The notes below the pieces were generated by a model, which made no database searches, had not been told where the DNA came from, and was given only the letters and a program-made list of their open reading frames with translations. Shown piece by piece: positions 1 through 7,000 of a stretch of 11,866 nucleotides of DNA (its first letter is position 1; every line of letters begins with the position of its first letter). The DNA lies in the NCBI GenBank assembly GCA_050115015.1, contig JASFRI010000092.1:1-11866 (forward strand), given 5' to 3'. The stretch is from JASFRI01 sp050115015 (GTDB lineage: Bacteria > Acidobacteriota > Polarisedimenticolia > CBDVAL01). Position numbers and translations under genes: made by a program.

Positions 1-1282
1 ACTTCTGCAGCCACTTCTGGACCTCGTCGCGCTCCTTGAACGAGCCGATCTTGTCGCGGACGATGCACTTCAGGTAGTGCGCGAACCGGCAGGTGGCGAA
101 CAGGTACGGAAGCCGGGCCGCCAGGTTCGCGTTGGCCGTGGCGTCGGCATCGTCGTACTCCGCCGGCTTCTGGAGCGACTGCGCACCGATGAAGGCGGCG
201 AAATCCGTGTTCTTCTTGTGGAGGAGCGGCATGAAGCCGTTCTTGGCGAGCTCCGCCTCGCGCCGGTCGCTGATGGCGATCTCCGTCGGGCACTTCATGT
301 CCACCCCGCCGTCGTCGGTGGGGAAGGTATGGGCCGGCAGCCCCTCGACGGCACCGCCGGATTCCACGCCGCGGATCCGCGAGCACCAGCCGTAGGTCTT
401 GTAGGCCTGGTTGATGTTCGTCGCCATGGCGTAGGCCGAGTTGGCCCAGGTGTACTTGTTGTGATCGGCGTTCCCGGTGTCCTCCTCGAAGTCGAACTCC
501 TCCACCGGGTTGCTCTTGGCGCCGTACGGTAGCCGGGCCAAGAAGCGTGGCATGGTCAGCCCGAGGTACTTGGCGTCCTCGGACTCCCGCAGGGAACGCC
601 AGGCGGCGTAGTCCGGCGCGCTGAAGATCTTGGTCAGGTCCCGCGGGTTGGCCAGCTCCTGCCACGAGTCCATGTTGAGGACCGTAGGCGCCGCCGCGGA
701 GATGAACGGCGTGTGGGCGGCCGCGCAGACCCCCGCCATCTCCCCCAGCAGCTCCACGTCGGGGGGGCTGTTGTCGAAGTAATAATCGCCGACGAGACAG
801 CCGTACGGCTCGCCGCCGAACTGGCCGTACTCCGCCTCGTAGATGGACTTGAAGACCGGGCTCTGGTCCCAGTTCGTCCCCTTGAACTTCTTCAGGGTCT
901 TCCCCAGCTCCTTCTTGGAGATGTTCATCACCCGGATCTTCAGATCCTCGTCGGTCTCGGTGTTGTTGACCAGGTGATGGAGCCCGCGCCAGGCTCCCTC
1001 GAGCTTCTGGAACTCCTCGTGGTGCATGATCTGGTTGATCTGGTCGGTGAGCTTCTTGTCGATCTCGGCGATGATCGCCTCGATGGTGCCGACCACATCG
1101 TCCGAGATGAGCGCCGTGTTCTTCAGCGCCTGCTCCGCCAGGATGCCGACCCCCTGCTCCACCGCCTCCCGGGCGCGCTCGTTCTTTGGCTTGAACTCCT
1201 TCTTCAGGAGGGACTGGAACTCGCCAGCCTCGATGGTCGACCCCTGCGCTCCGGTTTCGGCCTGCTTCTCTTGATCACCCAT
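1..1282 (-). CDS. tssC: T6SS contractile sheath large subunit TssC (VipB/ImpD family), 3' end cut by window edge
   Basis: TssC pairs with TssB to build the cytoplasmic contractile sheath that propels the Hcp tube. Reading the minus strand from the ATG at 1282-1280 gives 427 uninterrupted codons that run off the left edge. Family hallmarks seen: KLEGAWRGLHHLV early in the protein, followed by a DLKIRVMNISKKEL segment, and RDKIGSFKERDEVQKWL at the truncated end, which is typical of the conserved C-terminal half of the family. Family members are usually about 490-500 residues, so roughly 65-70 residues should lie outside the window. The ATG is 5 nt downstream of the tssB stop, and its ribosome binding site (GAGGAG) lies within the last tssB codons, so the two sheath subunits are probably translationally coupled at near-equal amounts. 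No defect is visible in the part present. Confidence 0.97.
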   Translation of the reverse strand, partial: MGDQEKQAETGAQGSTIEAGEFQSLLKKEFKPKNERAREAVEQGVGILAEQALKNTALISDDVVGTIEAIIAEIDKKLTDQINQIMHHEEFQKLEGAWRGLHHLVNNTETDEDLKIRVMNISKKELGKTLKKFKGTNWDQSPVFKSIYEAEYGQFGGEPYGCLVGDYYFDNSPPDVELLGEMAGVCAAAHTPFISAAAPTVLNMDSWQELANPRDLTKIFSAPDYAAWRSLRESEDAKYLGLTMPRFLARLPYGAKSNPVEEFDFEEDTGNADHNKYTWANSAYAMATNINQAYKTYGWCSRIRGVESGGAVEGLPAHTFPTDDGGVDMKCPTEIAISDRREAELAKNGFMPLLHKKNTDFAAFIGAQSLQKPAEYDDADATANANLAARLPYLFATCRFAHYLKCIVRDKIGSFKERDEVQKWLQK

Positions 1283-1287
1283 CTCGC

Positions 1288-1815
1288 TTACTCCTCACCC
1301 CCGGGCTCGGCCGGGGAGTCCTGCGGCTTCGGCGACGAGGACAGCGCCTGCATCAGCGCGGGGTCCTGGAGCACCTTGTTGATGAGCTCCTCGGCGCCGA
1401 CCTTTCCATCCATGTAGGTCACCAGGTTCTTGAGCTGATCCCGGGCCTGCAACAGCGAGTTGAGCGCGTCCACCTTCCGGGCGATGGCAGCCGGGGAGAA
1501 GTCCTCCATGCTCTCGAACGTGATGTCGACGCTCATGTTCCCCTCTCCCGTGAGGGTGTTCGGGACCTGGAAGGCGGCCCGGGGCTTCATGGCCTTCATC
1601 CGGTCATCGAAGTTGTCGACGTCGATCTCGAGGAACTTGCGCTCCGCCACGGGAGGGAGCGGCTCGGCGGGCTGGCCCGACAGATCGGCCAGCACCCCCA
1701 TCACGAAGGGGAGCTGGATCTTCTTCTCGGCACCGTAGAGCTCCACGTCGTACTCGATCTGGACGCGGGGCGCACGGTTCCTCGCGATGAACTTCTGACT
1801 GCTCTTCTTGGCCAA
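1288..1815 (-). CDS. tssB: T6SS contractile sheath small subunit TssB (VipA/ImpC family), TTG start
   Basis: This 175-residue protein is the small sheath subunit, which interlocks with TssC to form the contractile sheath. The N-terminal pattern RVQIEYDVELYGAEKK followed by LPFVMGVLADLSG (about residues 18-47) is the signature of this family, and the length is usual for it. The C-terminal tail is a Pro/Ser/Glu-rich extension of about 20 residues. The start codon is TTG, not ATG: an in-frame TGA at 1831-1833 closes the frame upstream and no ATG or GTG lies between. A strong ribosome binding site, GAGGAGG at 1828-1822, sits 6 nt before the TTG, which decides the start. The gene is 74 nt downstream of tssA and 5 nt upstream of tssC, in the same transcription unit. 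Confidence 0.96.
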   Translation of the reverse strand: MAKKSSQKFIARNRAPRVQIEYDVELYGAEKKIQLPFVMGVLADLSGQPAEPLPPVAERKFLEIDVDNFDDRMKAMKPRAAFQVPNTLTGEGNMSVDITFESMEDFSPAAIARKVDALNSLLQARDQLKNLVTYMDGKVGAEELINKVLQDPALMQALSSSPKPQDSPAEPGGEE

Positions 1816-1833
1816 AGGACACCTCCTCTTTCA

Positions 1834-1876
1834 GGTTCGCTCGCCGGCCCGATCGCGGCGCCGCCACCGACGAACC
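1834..1876 (-). repeat. Inverted repeat in the tssA-tssB intercistronic gap
   Basis: The 74-nt gap between the tssA stop and the tssB start contains perfect 6-bp arms, GGTTCG (1834-1839) and CGAACC (1871-1876). They enclose a perfect 10-bp palindrome, GCGGCGCCGC (1855-1864). The transcript could fold here just before the tssB ribosome binding site. No U-run follows, so this is not a convincing intrinsic terminator. A role in processing or differential expression is only inferred, and GC-rich DNA forms such repeats by chance. Confidence 0.35.
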
Positions 1877-1889
1877 GTCACGGTCTCGA

Positions 1890-2933
1890 TCACTCCCAGC
1901 TGGACGACGACTCCTCGGGGTTCACCCCGGTGGCGTTCTGGGCCTGGCTCACGCCGTCGGGCGCCAGATCGCGCAGGATGTCCAGAAAGTTCTTCGATAT
2001 CAGCCGCTTCGCCCGCTGCAGGAGCAATGGGACGGGGCTGGAGGGCTCGTGCCGGTTGAAGTAGTCGCAGGCCTTGTCCAGGGCCCGGATGACGTCCTCC
2101 CGGGTGTGGATCTCCCCGGACAGGGACGGCCCCGCCGCCGCGCCTCCGGCCGACGGCGCCGCGTCGGCCCCGCCCTCGGTCGCCACCCCGCGGCGGCCGA
2201 GCTGATCCGCCATGACCTGGCGCGCCTCGCCGAGGGCGTCGCGGAGGGCATCCAGATCCGGAGAGCTGCTGGCGCCGATGGTCGAGGCCAGGAACGACTC
2301 GATCCCCTGGAGGTGCTCCAGGGAGGAATCGATGGCCAGGGCCGTGCTCTGGAGATCCTCCAGGGGGGCCTCCTGGAACGCACCGTCGATCACGGCCGTG
2401 TCCGGTGGCGGCTGGCCGCCGGCCGGCGGGTACTTGCCGGCGGCGACCCCGACGTCTCGCACGCTGAAGCGCCCCATCGCCCGGGACGAGACCAGCGGGG
2501 CCAGACGCACGCCGCGCAACACGCCCTCGGCGTCGGCGAGCGAGGCGAGCACGTTCACCCTCATGATGGGGTCGTTGTTGTCTTCGGGGTCGAGCTGCGG
2601 GTGCACCGTATCCCAGTAGCGTTCCAGCATTCCACGGATCAGGGCCAGGCCGTCATCGAGCCCCGCGTACCCCTCGGTATGGGCCAGGGCGTTCGCGAGG
2701 TGGGTGGCGACGCGGAGGTCCTTCGTGCGGCCGAGCAGCTCCAGCCCCTTCGTGCGGACCGCCCGCCAGTCGGGCTCCTCCGCGTCGACGACGGCGTCCC
2801 CCATCTGCTGCTCCTCCTTCCGGGTGCCCGCCAGGACCATCTCGCCGAAGACGGGATCGTACTCCACGTCCTCACCGCAGGGAGCTTCCTCGGAAACCGG
2901 TTGCAGCAACCCTTCGACGTCGATGTCGCTCAT
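1890..2933 (-). CDS. tssA: T6SS assembly protein TssA, short TssA1-like class (ImpA family)
   Basis: TssA proteins organise T6SS assembly at the baseplate and at the distal end or base of the growing sheath. This 347-residue protein begins with an ImpA_N-type domain (about residues 8-130), including EEAPCGEDVEYDPVF and DWRAVRTKGLELL, then PQLDPEDNNDPIMRVN. It ends with a conserved C-terminal domain, RALDKACDYF (283-292) followed by HEPSSPVPLLLQRAKRLI and DILRDLAPDGVSQ. This C-terminal domain and the total length match the Pseudomonas aeruginosa TssA1-like class rather than the longer TssA2 or TagA types. A low-complexity Ala/Gly stretch (about 250-270) links the two parts. The ATG at 2933-2931 follows a G-rich binding site (GGGGGATC). 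It is the first gene downstream of the promoter at 3069-3040, so it heads the tssA-tssB-tssC operon. Confidence 0.95.
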   Translation of the reverse strand: MSDIDVEGLLQPVSEEAPCGEDVEYDPVFGEMVLAGTRKEEQQMGDAVVDAEEPDWRAVRTKGLELLGRTKDLRVATHLANALAHTEGYAGLDDGLALIRGMLERYWDTVHPQLDPEDNNDPIMRVNVLASLADAEGVLRGVRLAPLVSSRAMGRFSVRDVGVAAGKYPPAGGQPPPDTAVIDGAFQEAPLEDLQSTALAIDSSLEHLQGIESFLASTIGASSSPDLDALRDALGEARQVMADQLGRRGVATEGGADAAPSAGGAAAGPSLSGEIHTREDVIRALDKACDYFNRHEPSSPVPLLLQRAKRLISKNFLDILRDLAPDGVSQAQNATGVNPEESSSSWE

Positions 2934-2985
2934 GATCCCCCGTAACGCGCCGCGAGCGGACCCCCGGGCAGTCGGGTCGCCACTC

Positions 2986-3001
2986 CCGCTCCGTCGTGCG
3001 G
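2986..3001 (-). promoter_or_regulatory. Candidate GGA-loop hairpin in the tssA leader (possible CsrA/RsmA site)
   Basis: In the predicted 5' leader of the tssA transcript, minus-strand CCGC (3001-2998) pairs with GCGG (2989-2986) around the 8-nt loop ACGACGGA. GGA in a small hairpin loop is the classical CsrA/RsmA recognition feature, and a second GGGGGA overlaps the tssA ribosome binding site. RsmA control of T6SS leader mRNAs is established in Pseudomonas aeruginosa. The stem is only 4 bp (5 with a G-U pair), so this remains a hypothesis. Confidence 0.25.
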
Positions 3002-3039
3002 ACGCCTGTGGTGGTTCGCTGAAGCCAGAACGTGCCCGG

Positions 3040-3069
3040 ATTATCCTCTCAGGTCGCCGGGGGTGTCAA
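3040..3069 (-). promoter_or_regulatory. Sigma70-type promoter of the tssA-tssB-tssC operon
   Basis: On the minus strand a perfect -35 box TTGACA (3069-3064) is separated by 18 nt from a -10 box GATAAT (3045-3040), which matches the consensus at five of six positions. Transcription would start near 3033, giving a leader of about 100 nt before tssA. An AT-rich segment (about 3098-3125) lies upstream of the -35 box in otherwise GC-rich DNA and could act as an UP-like or regulator-binding region. The position between the tagF stop and the tssA start fits a second transcription unit for the sheath genes. Confidence 0.7.
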
Positions 3070-3076
3070 CCCGGCG
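3055..3076. repeat. Perfect inverted repeat flanking the tssA -35 box
   Basis: On the plus strand, CGCCGGG (3055-3061) and CCCGGCG (3070-3076) are perfect 7-bp inverted arms separated by 8 nt. The -35 box TTGACA of the tssA promoter lies in the spacer. The placement would suit an operator for a repressor or activator, but GC-rich sequence makes chance occurrence plausible. Confidence 0.35.
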
Positions 3077-3129
3077 GCACACACGGCGGGAGAGGCCGTT
3101 TATTCCATTGAAATCAAATGACTTATTGC

Positions 3130-3155
3130 CCGCGCCCCCCATCCACCGGGCGCGG
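3130..3155 (-). terminator. GC-rich hairpin after tagF, candidate weak terminator
   Basis: Four bases after the tagF stop codon (TGA, 3162-3160), the minus strand reads CCGCGCCC (3155-3148), a 10-nt loop, and GGGCGCGG (3137-3130), a perfect 8-bp GC-only stem. The following sequence is AT-rich but lacks a clean U-run, so termination may be partial or factor-assisted. It marks the boundary between the tssK-tagF and tssA-tssC units. Confidence 0.4.
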
Positions 3156-3159
3156 CCCC

Positions 3160-4041
3160 TCACAGCCCGCGCTTCAGGGCTTCCCCGTAGCTCGCGTCCT
3201 GCCCCCCCCGGGCGGCGTTCGCCTTGCCCTCCGCGAGTCGCTCGACGTCGGAAGCACTCCCCTCCGCGCCGAGGATCGCCGCATAGTCCCGGGGGAGCAG
3301 CCTCCCGAACGACAGCAGCGCGGTGCGTCCCCGCTCCCCCACGGTCTCCCGGATGAACACCGCGGGCTCGTGGCGCTTGAACCGGAACCGCCGGTTGACC
3401 ATGTCGATCCAGAACGCCACGTCGAAGGCCGCCGCCGCGAGGTCCTGCGACACCGGCACCTCCGCCACCAGGCCCTCCGCTCCCGCCGCCTTGAGCCGGG
3501 ACACGAGCCCGCCCAGATCCCCCGGAAGCGAACGGGGCGGGCCGCCGTCCGGCCCCGCGAGCATTCGGCCCAGCGGCTCCGACTGCATCGCCTCGTAGTC
3601 CGCCTGGGTTTGGCGGGGCTCCGGAGGTGACGGGACCAGCGTGGATTCGAGCATCTCCTGGAAGGACGAACGGTCCGCCACCCCGGCGAGGCTCTCCCAG
3701 GCATCCGAGAGGGCCTCCCAGGTCGGGACCAGCGCCAGCGGGAGCGTCGCGTAGGTCTTGCGATAGGGACGGCGCGGGAAGAGCGACAGCACCGCGAACG
3801 GGTAGCTGCGGGACTTCTTGTCCCGGCTCGGCCGCAGGATCCCCACCACCAGGTCCGCGGACTCCGGCAGGCCGAACAGGAAGCGGACCCCGCCCGCCTC
3901 CTCCGTGCCGGTCTCCTCCCGTCCCGCCGAGACCCATTGCCGCAACGCATGGGCCGAGGGGTCCGAGAGGGTCTCCTGCCAGTGCTCCTCCCAGCAGGGG
4001 ACCTTTCCGAAGCACCCCAGTTCCAGGTAGTCGACACCCAT
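3160..4041 (-). CDS. tagF: T6SS-associated regulator TagF (ImpM family)
   Basis: TagF/ImpM proteins act in the cytoplasm. In Pseudomonas aeruginosa TagF is a post-translational repressor of the H1-T6SS and works through the Fha scaffold. This 293-residue protein shows the family N-terminus GCFGKVP (residues 9-15), the equivalent of the usual GFFGKLP pattern, and the internal motif DKKSRSYPF (74-82), matching the D-x-x-GR-x-FPL region. The C-terminal half includes DVAFWIDMVNRRFRF (207-221). The ATG at 4041-4039 was chosen because AAGGAGG lies 6 nt before it and the family homology starts there; the same frame is open for another 99 codons upstream, but that stretch overlaps tssM and is Gly/Pro/Arg-rich shadow sequence. 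The tssM TAA forms part of the tagF ribosome binding site, so the two are probably coupled. No phosphatase domain is fused, and no ppkA, pppA or fha gene is seen here. Confidence 0.88.
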   Translation of the reverse strand: MGVDYLELGCFGKVPCWEEHWQETLSDPSAHALRQWVSAGREETGTEEAGGVRFLFGLPESADLVVGILRPSRDKKSRSYPFAVLSLFPRRPYRKTYATLPLALVPTWEALSDAWESLAGVADRSSFQEMLESTLVPSPPEPRQTQADYEAMQSEPLGRMLAGPDGGPPRSLPGDLGGLVSRLKAAGAEGLVAEVPVSQDLAAAAFDVAFWIDMVNRRFRFKRHEPAVFIRETVGERGRTALLSFGRLLPRDYAAILGAEGSASDVERLAEGKANAARGGQDASYGEALKRGL

Positions 4042-4052
4042 CACGGCCCTCC

Positions 4053-7000
4053 TTACCGGAGCGGATCCGCCGGTGGCGGCGGGAACGGACGGTCGAACAG
4101 CAGGATGAGATCCCCCAGCCCCTGGGCCTGGACCTCCAGCGGGATCGTCAGCACCGCCGTCCGCTTGTCCACCGGAAGCTCGAGCCGGTACTCGAGGTTC
4201 AGGGACGAGATGCCGCGCGGCCGGGCTTCCTCCGGAAGTCCCTCGGCGAACAGCTCCAGCGGAGCCCAGATCCCCTGGGCCTCCGCCACCTCCCGGGATT
4301 CCCCTTCGCGGTAGTTCTTGCCGAAGGCCCGGCCCCACGCCCCCTTCCGCTCGTCCAGGGTGATCGCCAGCAGCGCCTGCGTGCTCGCCCGTGGACCGAA
4401 CAGGGTGAAGCCCAGGCTGACGGCCTTGAACTCCTCCGGCTTCTCCCGCTTCTCCTGCCCTCCCCCGAACGAGAGCCAGAGCTGCCGGGCATCGAACTCC
4501 TTGGCGTCCTCCGCCGGATCGAAACGGAGGTCCCCCGCGCTGACGGTCACCTGGACCATGCGGAAGTCGTTCGTCCCGTCGCGGAAGAGGATCTCCGAAA
4601 GGGCCCGGGCCTCCTCGAGCCAGTCGGCGGCCGCCGGCGTCAGGCGCCCCGACGAGACCTCGGCGAGGGAGTGGACGAGGCCGGACTTCCGCCCGAACAC
4701 GTCGATGAGATCGTCCTTATCCGCCAGCTCGGCGGCGGGATCGTCGGAGAAGGGGAACCGCCCGTCCAGACGCCTCCACGCCTCGGAGAACTCGCCCCAC
4801 TGCACCTTGGCCAGGTCGAGCTGGCCGACGAAATCCTCGGCGGCGCCCAGCGGCTCGAGGAACAGCTCCTTGAGCGCCCCCTTCGCCACCGAGTTGCCCG
4901 CGTAGCGGTTCACCCAGTCCGTGGCCTCCCGCAGGGCGTTGGGCCCGTTGTCCATCACCGTGCGCCGGAACTTCCGGTAGAAGGCCTGATCTTCCTCGCA
5001 ACGCCTCAGCGTGGCCGCCAGGGTCCGAAGGTGCTGCTGGTAGTCGGCCAGCTTCTCGCCGTCGCTGGAGAACGCCGTGACGTCCTTCTCCAGCGGCTCG
5101 AGGCGATCCGGCAGCGCCTCGTAGAGGGGCTCGCGCTCCCGCGCGGCGTCGCGGAGGGCCTCGGCGGCTGGATCGATCAGCTTCCCGTACTCCCGGGTGT
5201 CGGCGAGCCCCGCCAGCCAGCCGGCGGTGGAGCCGTGGCGCGGCTTGAGCTCCAGGCCCTGGAGGTACTCCTCCCAGTGCAGCGCGTACTCCTGGGCATA
5301 GGAATCGACCCGGCGGCGGATCTCCCGCAGCAGGGCCTCCTCTTCCTCCTCCAGCCCGGCCTCGGCGAACACCCGCTCGCTCTCCCAGGCCTCCCGGCGG
5401 GACTCGTAGCCACCCCCGGTGTAGCGGCGATTGATCTTCTTTGGCGGCTCGAAGAACTGCAGCGTCGCCCGCGGCGCCGGCGCCGGCGCCGGTGCGGGGG
5501 CCGGAGCCGTCCGCTGCGGTGCGGCCCGGCGCGGCGGCGGCGGGGGCGCCCCGAGGCAGTCGAAGCGAACCCGGCTGTTGCTCAGCTCCTCCAGGAACCC
5601 CGTGTCGAACTCGAAGCCCCCCTCGATGGCGTCCTCGCAGCGGCTCTGGAACAGCTCGACGTCGCGGGTGAGCTCCTCCAGGTCGGCCTTGCGCTGGTCC
5701 TCGAACTCTCGCATGACCTTGACGATCCGCGACCGGTCCTTGGTGGCCTCGTACTCCTCGACGCACTCCTTCAGGAGGTCGTCGTCGCGGTTCATGTGCT
5801 GCTGGATCCGCGGCAGGATCTCGTCGTTGAACTTGTTGAGGCACTCGTTCTTGGAGAGGTCGGGCAAGGACGTCCCGGCGATGGCCATCTGGGCCTGCTT
5901 CGCCTCCGCCTCCTCGTCCCGGATCTCGTCCAGGGCCTGCTGCAGGTAGTCCAGGTTGCGCTCCAGCCGGGCGTAATCCTCCTTGTGGAGCAGCAGCACG
6001 CGCTGCAGCCGCTTGTAGCAGTCGCTCGCCTCCTCGCCGCTCACGCCGGCGCACTCGCGCTGGATGCGGGCGTACTGCTCCATCGGCGAGCCGCCGCCCC
6101 GGGTCGTGCAGGCCTCCTGGATGCTCTCCGCCACCTTCAGGAGGGGGAAGCCCGGCAGGAACGTCTGCTCCCGGGGCACGTGATCCAGCATGTACCCGAA
6201 CTGGAAGGCAAGCTCCTTGCGCACTGCGGAGGCCTCCCGGGCGCTCAGCCCCCACACCCGCTCGAAGCCCCGCAGGTCGTCGCTCCACTCCCGGCGGTTC
6301 CCCTGGCGCAGCCAGATGACGCCGTAGAGCATGTCGGTGCGGTCCGAGCAGCTCTCGTCCGGGTCCGAGGCCAGCACCTCCACCTGGCGCAGGGTCGGCA
6401 TCCAGACGGACCGCAGAAGCTCCTGCTGGAACAGCTGCAGGCTCCGGTCGCGGAGCTCGCCGGGGCGGCGCATCCAGAACCGGCGGAACGGATCGATGCT
6501 GACCATCTTGCGGTGGAACTGACGCAGCCTCTCGGTCTCCTCCAGGGCCCGGGGCACCGCGAAGTCGATGGGGGCGCTCCGGTACTCCTCGAGCTTCGCC
6601 GTGATCTCGGGGACCTCGTTGCGGATCTGCTCGTAGAGACCGTAGTTCCGCAGGAAGGAGATGCCCGACAGGCAGAACAGCCCGCCGGCGAGCACCGCGG
6701 GGAGCAAGGTGAGGAAGACCGTGTCCCGCCGGCGCCGGAACCAGTGCACCGCGGTCCTGCCGACCAGTCCCTCGTCGCCCACCATCAGCTCGCGGAACAG
6801 CTCGAGCAGGAAGTAGCTGCGCTTCGCCTCCTCCTCCTCCGCCTGCGGCGGGGGGACCGGCACGCCCAGAGTGCGCGCCAGGTCGCCCATCGCCTGACCC
6901 AGGGGGGAGCCCTCGCCCTGGGTGCCGCTGGTGAAGTAGAAGCCGCGGAAGACCGGGGGCTCGTGGTAGCGATCCTGCTTGAACAGCACCTCCAGGAACG

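Noticed and set aside
4042..4338. Upstream extension of the tagF frame by 99 codons
   Set aside because: The extension lies inside tssM, is Gly/Pro/Arg-rich, and the conserved TagF N-terminus and AAGGAGG binding site both point to the ATG at 4041.
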